A stretch of DNA of 64,000 nt. Source: Diospyros lotus (Eukaryota > Streptophyta > Magnoliopsida > Ericales > Ebenaceae). Positions 38,801 through 50,800 of the stretch are shown here, one piece after another. Position numbers and translations under genes: made by a program. Location of the stretch: assembly GCF_014633365.1 (NCBI RefSeq), contig NC_068349.1:13504753-13568752 (forward strand), given 5' to 3'. Numbering within the stretch: position 1 is the stretch's first letter; each line of letters begins with the position of its first letter. The notes beneath the pieces were generated by a model. It saw only the letters and a list, made by a program, of their open reading frames with translations. It was not told the origin of the DNA and made no database searches.

Positions 38801-41800
38801 AGTTATGATATGGACTTCGGTCCCATGGTTTTGGACTTCGGTCCCATAATTATGGTTTTAAAAGATTGCATACGAGCATGAATGCATGTTTCATCTTGTT
38901 ATCATGTAGAGTGATGTAAAGAGGTGTTATGAGAGTGCCTTAAATGTCAATTCATGATTTTGTTTGCCTCTCGATACCTATGATTCTTTTGCTTACTTTC
39001 TTTCAGTTATACTTGCTGGGTCTTGTGACTCATATTTGTTCGAATCATTCCAGGTAAGGGTAAGGCTAAAGAGGTGGGCAAGTAAAGTGAAGTTGTAACC
39101 GTGGGGTAGAAGTGTGTACAGAGTTATCTCAATTAGAAGGTCTTTGGGTGGTGTTTTGAGTTGTGTAATACTAAGTTACGTTTTGTTTGTGTTTTAGGTT
39201 GTACCCCTAAGGGGATATGGTGGGTATGTTGACCCTAATATGTTTATGTCTATGAGTAATGATGTTTGAGTATGGCTTCCGTTGTTAATAGCAAGGAATA
39301 TACATGACGTTTCTAATAAGGTTTTGCGTATGTGCCCTCCTTTTTTACGGACCCCTCTCGGATTTCTCGAATGCGAGGTCTCTGGTGAAGGGGGTGTTAT
39401 AATTTTCTGAGCTTGTCTAAAGGAGAAATTGAGAGAAATTTAGGGGCGTTAGAATGACAATAATTACATAAAGGTTGTTTACCACCGTAACCATGTCCAA
39501 CCCCTTAGCCGCAACAACCACTAGAACTAGATGCAGATGAAGAACCATGAGTTTGCGAAGTAAGAACAAACCATTGTCCAACTGAAGCCTAAGAAAAGGT
39601 CTATGTGCTACGAAGAATTTGGGTGAATACTGAATACCTCTTCCATGATAGATATAGTTGGACTACTCAATGTCTAACTACGAATTCCCTCTATATCAAT
39701 CTCAAAACTAGATAAGCACCATAAATAGTTTATTCCTCTGTTTCTTTTGCTCAGGAAGACCAGCTATAATAGGGAGCATGGCATTAAAATCCTTCATTAG
39801 TGTACAACTGCTAAGTATGAGACCAAATATCAAAGTAGTCTTATAAACATGAAATAATGGGACTAAATCAACATCTATTGATTGCCACAACAATGTAACT
39901 AGCTGTGCATTTGCTCATTCGCTTTATCCCATAAATTCCTGTTAGATTCAACTATATTAGATAGCTATTTGGGCATATGATCACTTACACCATGCCCTCA
40001 AAACAATATTTAGACAGAGGCAGGCCATGAAAGATAATTCTTGCCATTCAATTTGTCAATTGTAATGGCAAGAATACCAAGAAATGCTAGTATAGTCAGA
40101 GGAGAAGATGAATTTGTCAACGATGAGAGGCTGATCTTGTCCACATTCCCAGGCAAGATCAAATCATTTTGATTATTTTTTCTTTCTAAACATAGTGTGT
40201 ATCTGCTAGAAGATAGGTGGTTGTAACTTTCTATGTTTTGTTGTATCCTAAATTGTATAAGTTTCCAAATTCAAATTTGGAAACTTTCCTATTCTATTTT
40301 TTAGAAACTTAGGTGGTGGTCTCTTCCTGTTTTAGATTTTAGTTTTGAGTTTTGAATTCTTTTTTAGTTTTGTGTTTTGAGTGTCTGTTTTGAGATTTTT
40401 GAAAATGCATTCTTTTTATCATTTTGAAAAACTGTTTTGTAAAACAAAAAATTAGAAAATGCGTTTGTTTTGAAATTTTGAAAACATTATTTTATAATAT
40501 TTTATTCAATAAATTTAATTCAAAATAAATTATAAGCAGTTATTAATAAATTATAAATCATTAAAAAGAAAAATTAATACAAAAAAATCATATTAATATT
40601 CAATATTTAAATAAAACAAAAACAAAAAAAAAATCAAATCACAAAAGAAAATCAAATCACAAAAGCATTCAAAACATAGAAGATGAGGAGCCACAATAGG
40701 AGGAAGTAACGATCGGTGAAGGGGAGGCTGCGGTGTCTAGGGTTGTCCGTCGACGGCGATGGGAGGTGGATGGGGTTGTTGGTTGATGGCGGTGGGCGAT
40801 GGCGGGCGCGATGGTCGATCTACAGTCGAACAGAGAGGAGGCAGTGATATGGGACGTGATGCAAGGGGAGTGATGGTGGGCGGTTGACGGCGGCTTGCAA
40901 CGGCCAGTGGCGGGCGCGGTCGACGGTGGTGGTCGCGGTGGCAGTGGTGGATGTTGCCAACGACGGTGCTGTGTTTTCGTGTTTGCGAGATTTGGGTGTT
41001 TTGGAGAAAAGAGAGGAGGGAGAGAAGAGATATGGGGTCTGCTAGATTTGGGGGGAGGGGGGGTGCACGCGCGATGTGTTTATGCATTTTGGTTGTTTTG
41101 GGTGTTTTCAGTGTGTGTTGTCTGAAAACATCCAAAACATTGTTTTGGATTTTCTTTACAATTTTTTTTTTTTTTTGTTTTCAAAAATGCGTTTTTAAAA
41201 ATAATAAAGAGAACGCGTTTTCGGTGTTTTGAAAAACTGAAAACTCAAAACAGGTTGAAAACAGCAAAAAGAACGTAGCCTTACTAGTTTGTCAAGAAGT
41301 CTTGTATATAAATTCATCCATCCCTTCAAAGGGAAATAAGATTGAAAAGCACCTTTCATGCCTTTCTTGACATGGTATCAGAGCCATAAGGCTCCAATCA
41401 CCGTTCTTTGTGACTATTGTCGTGGCTTTCATCAATCTTCCTTATAGGATAGTATGCCCAATACTCATAATCCTATCTCAGATTTGGTTGATTCCAGCAG
41501 TACAACAGAGATTTCGTTTGTTGGATCGAATAGTGTAGGTTCGAGGGGAGAATTGCAGAATCTTGAAGTGCCTTATCGATTGAATGATAAGAACTACTTG
41601 AAGTGGTCCCAACTGATCCACATGTTTCTAAAGGGAAAAGGGAAGCTAAGCCACCTTTTGGAAACATGTCCTAAGGAGGGTGATCCCACGTTTGCAGCAT
41701 GGGATGAGGAGGATTCCTTTGTAATGTCTTGGCTATGGAACTCCATGATCCTTGAGATTAGTGACACTGTGATGTTCCTAACAACAACCAAGGATATTTG

Positions 41801-44800
41801 GGAGGCAGTAAAGCTTACCAACTCCAAGGTTCGCAATGCTGCTCAAATATATGAGAGAAGGACCAAAGTTGCAGCCACCAAGTAAGGCACACGGTCCATT
41901 ATAAAATATGCAAACCTATTGCAGACTCTATGGCAGGAGTTGGACCATTACCAATGCCTTAAGATGAAGTTCAGTGAGGATATTGCATTACAAAAAAGGT
42001 TTGTAGAGAAGGAGAGGACATATGATTTCCTAGCTGGCCTTAATATGGAGTTTGATGCAGTAAGAGTACAAATCCTCGGTAAGGAAGATATATCTTCTCT
42101 AAATGAAGTAATTTCTATAGTTCGTGTAGAAGAAGAAGGGGAGTAACGTTGGACAGTTCCCTAGTAGGAAGCTTTGCCTTAGTATCTCTAAAGGCTCCTA
42201 ATCAGAGTAAAGGGCCTAGGGAGGAGAAAGTCGTTGTGGACAAGGACTCCTTATGGTGTACGTTTTGCAAAAAGCCCCGGCACACGATAGAAAAATGTTG
42301 AAAACTCCATGGAAAGCCATCCAAAGGAGGACAACTCAAGGCCCAAGGACAAGGACGGGTGTGTGTGGCACTGGCCACATACAACCTGAGTAGAAGGGTT
42401 TAGAATAGGGAGATGCCCTGGAGCTAAACATGGCTGAAATTGAAAAGTTTAGATGTTTTCTAGAGTCTCTCGACAAGAAGGCTAGGAAAGGTACCTGCAC
42501 TCTTGCACTCAACTTGTGGTGACCCCACTCTTGGAATCCCTAAGACTAAGAAGTTCAAGAGGAGATGCCATAAAAGAATGGATACAGGATGAAGCTCAAT
42601 TAAAAACATTCACTCCATTCCCCAAAATATTAAAGACTATAACCATTTCTCCATTCAAGACAAAATAACATCATTCTTTACATCTCATTAGGTTTTCCCA
42701 ACACCTTTCGTTCAGGAGAGCTCTGTACACATCTAACTCAAAAGGATCATGCCCCACTAGAATTACCCTCCACCTTAGCCTTGCCTTTACCTGGAATAAT
42801 GTAAAACAAGAATAAGCCACAAGAGCCAGCAAGCATAATATGAAACGAAAGAGCATAAGAGGAAGGATTGCAATAATAAATAGACTCATGGAATACCCAA
42901 CCATTAGCCTTTCCCTACTCTTACTTTACTTGCTTCAGAAATAGTTCATCCTAATTCTTGGATCCTAGACTCTGGAGTTACAGATCACATGACCCATTCC
43001 TCAATCTTTTCATCAACTGTAGCCCTTGTTTAAGCTCTAGAAAAATTACAATGGCAGATGGTTCCTTAACCACTGTTATTGGCCAAGGGGATGTCCTCCT
43101 CAATGAACATCTCACCCTAAAAAATGTCCTTCATATTCCTAAATTATTCACTAACCTCATCTCTATCCAAAAACTCATCCTGGATACTAATTGCAATGTT
43201 ATTTTCCATTCAACTTTCTGTGAGGTTCAGGAACAAGACACGAAGAAGATGATAGTGCTTGCTAGAGATAGGACTGGACTTTACTATCTTAAGGAACCAA
43301 GTGAGTAGGAGAAAAAGGAGAAAGTTCCCCTTGTGTCATTCTTGGCTTAATCCAACAAAGATCAATTATGGTTGCACCATTATCGTCTTGGTCATCCTTC
43401 TTTTTTAACTCTTAGGATGATATTTCTAGTTTTATTAAAGGGCCTAGATGTTAAAAACTTCGATTGTGCTGAATGTGAGTTTGCAAAGCACAAGAGAGTA
43501 TCATTTCCTCCATCTAATAAAAGAACTAATCATCCTTTCTCTCTAATTTATAGTGATGTTTGGGGCCCTTCAATAGTCTCTAATATTTATGGGGCACGTT
43601 GGTTCATTATTTTTGTGGATGATTGCATTAGGGTAGTATGGTTGTATCTATTAAAAAATAAATTTGAGGCGGGTAACATTTTTCCTACATTCTAGAACAT
43701 GATTAAGAATGAGTTTGGGGTGAAAATTAAAAGGCTTAGATTTGATAATGCTAAGGTTTTCTTTAACCAATCCCTATCTGTTTTCTTTCAACAGAAAGGC
43801 ATCATTCATGAATCCTCCTGCCCTTATACTCCTCAATAGAATGGAGTGGCCGAGAGGAAGAATAACCAACTCTTAGCTGTTACCAGAGCGCTTCTATTCC
43901 ATCATAATGTTCCTAAACATTATTGGGGAGAAGTAGCTCTAACATCACTTTCCTTATCAATAGATTGTCTTCACAAACCCTTGAATCTCACAATCCAATT
44001 CAACTTTTAACTGAGCACTTTCTTGATATTCATGTTGCTAGTTGTTGGAAACCTAAGGTGTTTGGGTGTGTATCCTTTGTTCATGTCCTCACTCCTAATA
44101 GAAGTAAACTAGACCCTCGTGCTCTAAAATATATTTTCATTGGATACTCTACTCAAAAAGGTTATCAGTGCTATCACCCTCCTTCCAAGAAATTTTTTGT
44201 GTCAGTCGATGTAACCTTTGTAGAGAATGCCCCTTATTTTGTCTATCCTTATCCTCAGGGAGATAGTCCAATTTTGATAGATAAGGATCAATTTCTTGCT
44301 CTTCATGATCTTGACCTATCATCCTTCTCTCTCCCATCAATTATTCCAAAGGACTCACTAGGTATGACACTAGTGAAGCCTTTGCCAGATACTCCTCATC
44401 CACTATAGGTATACTCAAGGAGAAAAGGGTTGGTTTCTTTCCCTGTGCAAGGCTTGACATCCAATTCAAGTCCTAATCCTATTATTGCCAACACTGACAA
44501 TTCTGACAGCCGTCATGACAACTCACTTGTAAGTCACTTGCTGAACCTTTAATACCTGATATTGAGCCTATTGCACCTATTGAGTCCATACCTGAAACAG
44601 AAACCTCTTAATGTGATCTTGATTGGCCTATTGCACTTAAGAAAGGTACTACAACCTGCACCAAACATCCCTTTCACTTGTTCTTATCTTATTCCAAGTT
44701 GTCATCTCAACATAAAGCCTTTCTCACTAGCCTTTATACAATTCCTATTCCCAAAACTTTTTTTGAAGCAATAGGGAATGAAAATTAGAAGAATGCCATG

Positions 44801-47800
44801 GAGGCCGAGATGGTAGCCTTGAAAAGAATCAAACATGGGAGTTTGTTCAGTTGCCTAAAGGGAAACACCCAGTGGGATATAAGTGGCTCTATACAATGAA
44901 ATATAAGTCAAATGGATCCTTGGACAGGTACAAGGCAAGGCTGGTAGGTAAGAGTTACACACAAGTGTATGGGGTAGATTACCTAGATACCTTTGCCCTG
45001 GTTACAAAGTTGAATACAGTTAGGGTTCTGTAATTCTTGGTTTCTAATCTAGGCTGGCCACTGCAGCAATATGATGTAAAAAATGCATTTTTACATGGGG
45101 AGCTAGAAAAGGAGATGTATATGGATTTACCACTAGGTTATGGCTCAACAACCAAGAAGAAAGTAGTGTGTAAACTAGAAAAGGCCCTATATGGACTGAA
45201 ACAATCCTCATGGGCTTGGTTTGGCCGATTTGCAAGGGTGATCCTTACTATGGGATATAGGCAAAGGTAAGGGGATCATACCCTATTCATCCACCACTCG
45301 ACAACAGGGGGAGTGACAATGCTAATAGTGTATGTGAATGACATTGTAGTAACTGGAAATGATGAAGAAGGCATGAATAAGCTAAGGGAGTGTTTAATCA
45401 GTGAGTTTGAAATTAAAGAATTGGGGAGATTGAAGTATTTTTTGGGCATAGAAGTGGCACATTCAAAGGAGGGCATCTTTATCTCTCAGCCAAAATACAT
45501 AGCAGACTTCCTAACTGAAACTGGAATGCTAGGTTATAAGGCAATAAACACTCCAATTGAACCTAACCACAAGTAGGGGGAAGTTCTGGAAGATAGCGTG
45601 GTTGATAAGGGATCCTATCAAAGGTTGGTTGGGAGACTGATTTATTTAGCTGATACTCGGCCAGACAATGCCTATGCAGTAGGTGGTCAACCAATTCATG
45701 CACAACTCAAAAGAGATTAACCTGAGGGCAGTGTGTATAGGATATTGCACTACTTGAAGGGAACACTCGGGAGAGGAATCCTATTTAAGAAGGGAAAAAC
45801 TGTGTCACTTGAGGCTTATACCGATGTTGATTATGTAGGATCCATTGTGGATAGGAGGTCCACATCTGGCTACTGCACTTTTCTAGGGGGTAATCTTTTG
45901 ACATGGAGAAGCAAAAAACCAAGTGTAGGGACTCGGTCAAGTGTAGAAGCTGTATTCAGGTCCACGGCTCTACGGATCTGTAAGTTACTATGGCGGAAAA
46001 TATTGCTGGATGATCTTAGAATCAAGTGGATGGCTCCTATGAAGCTCAATTGTGATAATAAATTAGCAGTAAGTATTGCTCACAATCCATTCGAACATGA
46101 CAGAACAAAGCATGTTGAAGTGGATAGGCATTTCATTGACGAAAAGTTGGGTAGTGGCCTAATTTGTACCCTATATATATCCTCAAGTGACCAATTGACA
46201 GATATGCTAACTAAAGGATTACCTGTAGCTGTATGTCACAGGTTGATCAGTAAGATTGGAATGTATGACATCCACTCACAATCTTGAGGGGGAGTGTTAA
46301 CGATGAGAGGCTGATCTTGTCCACATTCTCGGGCAAGATCAGATCATTTTGATTAGCTTTTCTTTCTAACCATAGTGTGTATCTTCTAGAAGATAGGTTG
46401 CGGTAACTTTCTTTGTTTTGTTGTATCCTAAATTGTATAAGTTTCCAAATTCAAATTTGGAAACTTTCCTATTGTGTTTTTGAAACTCCTAGTTTTTTCA
46501 AGAAGTCTTGTGTATAAATTCATCCATCCCTTCAAAGGGAAATAAGATTGAAAAGCACCTTTCACATCTTTCTTGACAGAACTCACCATTCCAGAATTAG
46601 ATGAGGCCATAACGCAAATTTGAGATAAAGAAATCAACTGGAAAAAAGCTAATTGAAATCACCTGGGACAGAACCTAACTGGAGACAGTATTGTCCAGAT
46701 GTGAAAACTCAGATTGAAGAAGAATTAGCAGATTGCCTATCACTGTATCTCAGATCAAAGCCATAACAGGTCAAAAACTGAATAAATCGCAACTTCAGAT
46801 CACCACATTGCAACTCCAGATGGCAACTCCAAACTGCACAAGCTTCACAATAGAACAAATCACATTGCAGAAACTGTAGGTTGCGAAGAACAGATCATAC
46901 AACCCTAGGTTGTGAGACTCTCTCAGTGCTCTGATTCCATGTGAAAGAGAAAGAGTGAGAATGATTTTTAGGGAAAAGAAGTTTTGAATTCCCTGTGCAC
47001 TGTTAGGTATATATACAACTCTACAAAGCAAACTCACTCTGCGCAATTGAGAGAAAGAGCACTATGTACAACACTACTAAGCTGCATCCTTCGAACAGTC
47101 ACTAGCCTGCACTTGTCCTGAGTAGACGCTAATGTCCAATTATGTTTTCCGTTGGACTGTTGCCATCATTCATGGATGATGATGTGTAGTTGAAGATAAG
47201 AGACATGAATGCAGGATCATGAAGTGGAAATGGTATTAGAGTTTAAATTAAGTAGAAATTTTTCAACGCTGTAGAATTTTAATAAATTAAATATTGGAAA
47301 TCATTGGTCACCTCCTTACATGTTGTATTAGAGCAAGATTTCTTAATTAAGGAGGCAAATTACAAGGGGTGCGTTCTCTTACACTTCTATGTTGTAGTTG
47401 TATTTTCTTCCTGGCATATATGGGGATTGTGGGGGCTGGATTCCTGTATGCTTATGTTTTGAGGGTTCCACCCTAAGGCTTATGAACAAGTATGCTAGTC
47501 TTATGATTGTTAAAGTGATTCCTATAATAGTGTTGAGCAAATACTGTGGTCTAAACCTATCTGAATAACCTTAGCATTCTAGGGGATGCATCTTCACTTG
47601 TGGTCAAATCTGACAACTTTGCTTTCTCGTTAATTTTGTTCATCCCTGCAGCAGTTGCTGCTTCTTTGATGTATCTGTGAGCTTGACATTTTTATTCCTG
47701 ATCATTTTAGGTGCAAGGTTTGGATTTATACTGGATGATGAGCTAAAGAGGGCTGCTTCGGCTGATGATGTCAAAGCAGCAATTGCAGGAAAAATTAGCA

Positions 47801-50800
47801 GAGAGCGTATTGGTCATGAGGTATATTAATCTATTACTTGTGGTTTCAGCAGCCGATCACCATATGTTTTAGAGACTTTTCTGTTTCTTCTCAACATAAT
47901 TAGCTTGTACTACCATTATTCTGATTCTTTGCATTCTTTGACAGATTGATCTCATGGTCTCTGGGAATCAACCACTTAAGGCCATATCATGCATTACAGA
48001 TTTGCTTTTGTTTTGGGTTGTCTTTAGTCTTCCTCCTGAGGTTGATCCTCCTCTCTCTCGGGAATGTGAAAGGTTAGTTTACAACTTAAAATGATATACT
48101 TAGGACAAGTACAAGCTAATTTTCAAATTAAAAACTGTCTATCTTGATTATAATTGGCAAAATATTGGATTTTTTGACCTCCAAGTTATTTATTTGTGCA
48201 TCATAAAGTGAAATTTTTATTTGTGCTTGAGCTGCTTTTATAATGTTTATATTGCTGCAGTTGAAGTAGTTTCCTCTTCATTGTGGTTCATCTGGGTGGC
48301 ATTGTGGATAGTTTAGTTCACAGGATATATAGTTGCAATTAAGGAGAGAAGCTTGAAACTAGGTGACAAGTTAGAAAGGGTGCATTGAAAAATGTGTAGA
48401 GTGCTGCTTTTGGACACAATATGAGGGTCTGGGACAACTTAAAGGTCTACACATCTAGTCAATAACAAGATCCACAACTGGCTTCTTATCTTACTTAGTT
48501 CATACATTAAGATATCAGAATGAATATTATCCTTGTACCTGTTGGTTGATGCAAGATGCAAATCCATCAGAAATGATTGGCTTTTTAGGGTGTGAATATA
48601 ACTGTACAACAGAAAACCCTCGTTATGGTTCTTGTTCTAATGGTGGTCCCTCTTATCCAATTCTAATGTTTGTGAAGTGATCCAATTAAATTCATTCTCA
48701 TTAACACAAATCAATTTGTATTCACTTTGATTTGGGTTGCAAACAAGAGAGGAGAATATTGTATGCAGGCTAAAAAAGGTTCTTTATGGGCTGAAACAAT
48801 CCCCTAGAGGCTGGTTTGGGAGGTTTGCTAAAGTTATGCTTGGATTAGACTACAAGCAAAGTCAAGGCGACCATATCTTGTTCATTCATCATTCAGTTTG
48901 AAGGAGGATAACAACACTTTTGGTGTATGCTGATAATATTATAGTTCCCAGGGATGACAAAGAAGGAATGGAGTATTTAAGGGGATGTTTGGCAAGAGAG
49001 TTTGAGACCATGGAGTTAGGGAAGTTGAAATACTTTTTGGGCATTGAAGTGGCTCAATCTAAGGAAGAAGTATTAATTTCCTAGTATAAATGTGTTTGAC
49101 CTTTTAACTAAAACAAGCATGCTTGGCAGTAGGGCAGTTGAGACATCCATTGAACCAAACCACAGAATTGTGACTGATTCTAAAGTAGGGGCAGTGGATA
49201 AGGGGCTAGTAGGGCGACTTATTTATTTGTCTCACACTTGGCAGACATAGCCTATGTCGTAAGTGTGGCTAGCTAATTTATGTATAATCCTAGAGAAAGC
49301 CATCTCAAGGCTGTGCACAAAACTCTCCACTATCTTAAGGGGTCTCCAAGTAATTAAAAGGGCCAGCAACTCTTTAGAAGCATTCATGCATGCTGATTAT
49401 GCTAGGTCACTTATGGATGGGAGATCCATGTCAGGCTATTGTACCTTTTTGGGTGGAAACCTTATTACTTGGAGGAGCAAAAAACAAAGAATGGTGGCAA
49501 GATCGAGTGCTGAAGCTGAGTTCAGATCTATGCCCTTAGGTATTTTTGAACTTCTTTGGCTGAAAATTATCCTAACAGATTTGAAAATTTAGTGGGTAGC
49601 ACCTATGAGACTTTATTGTGACAAGAAGTTGGCCATAAGTATAGCCCATAACCTGGTCCAACATGATAGAACCAAGAATGTTGAGGTGATAGGCATTTCA
49701 TCAAGGAGAAGCTTGAGAGTGGATTGATCTGCACCCCCTTTGTTTTTACCGGAGGGTAGCTGGCTAATGTTCTAACTAAAAGGCTTACTAGGTCCAATTT
49801 TCTCCAAGATATTGAGCAAGATGGGAATGGATGATTGCTTGTTGCTTATGGATTATTCCTTTCCTATGGTGGATTCTTTCCTATTATCATGCGTATTGTG
49901 TCTTGCTGATTGCTTGTTGCTTATTGTTTTGATTTGTTTCCTTGTATTTCAGTGTATTTTACCTTTGTAGGATCTTTTCTTTATTGTACATATTTCCTAA
50001 GTTAGTTTAGGAAACTTTCTCTCATTAGGAAGCTTCCTATTTAGATTGATAGGCATGTATATATGTTGTGCTCTACAATTGAAGAGGAATAAGATTGGAT
50101 TATTTTTATTCTCCTTTTCAACACTAAGTACAACTGCTAGCTAGCTCTAAGTACAACCATGTATAACTGCTACTAAAAGGTACAAATAGAATAAACAGTA
50201 GGTACATGACAAATTGCCCCCCCTTAAAATTTCTTGTCGTCAAGAAATAGAGAGAAGACGTGCAACGTGAGGAAATCAGATGAGTGGGTCCGGTAAGTAC
50301 TCCCAAGTGTTATTTTCTGGATAAAGATAAGACCATTTCTCCAAAACTTGCATCAAAGGAGTCCGATGTTTATAGATGACCCTTTTGTCCAAAATGATAG
50401 CTAATTCTATTTTAGGAGAAGTATCCTAAACAAAGGAGGGTAGAGAGGGACTAACTGGATGTGTTCCCATCGATTTCTTAAGTAATGAGACATGAAACAT
50501 TGGATGAATACGAGAATCAGTAGGCAGCTTGAGCTTGTAAGCAACTGTTCCAAATCTTGCAACAATAGGATAAGGGCCACGGAATTTTGGATTTAATTTA
50601 GAGACCTGCTCGTGAGAAAGAGCCCTTTAATGGAGCGTTTCAACTTCAAATAAACCTCATCTCCCACAGCAAACTCCCTTTCACTTCTTCTCCTATCAAC
50701 AAACTGCTTCATCTTGTTTTGAGCAATTGCTAGCTCTTTTCTTAACAATTGGAGAACATCCTGCCACTGTTGTAGATTGGTCTCAACAGTTGCTATTGAA

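Larger units (their letters stand above)
40115..46578 (+). mobile_element. Copia A, full length, nested in copia D
   Basis: The 5' LTR (40115-41372, itself interrupted) starts TGTCAACGATG and the 3' LTR (46295-46578) starts TGTTAACGATG; both end TTTCTTGACA. Flanks are GAATT (40110-40114) and GAACT (46579-46583), a target duplication with one change. The primer-binding site TGGTATCAGAGCC is at 41373-41385 and the polypurine tract gagggggagtg just before 46295. The internal order is gag, protease, integrase, RT, RNase H, as in Ty1/copia. It is in the same direction as the host gene, in the 25.3-kb intron. Confidence 0.94.

Noticed and set aside
40737..41232. Pro/His-rich and Gly/Val-rich open frames on both strands
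   Set aside because: They are products of GGTGG-type composition in the TTA-flanked transposon. Open frames on both strands at once argue against coding.
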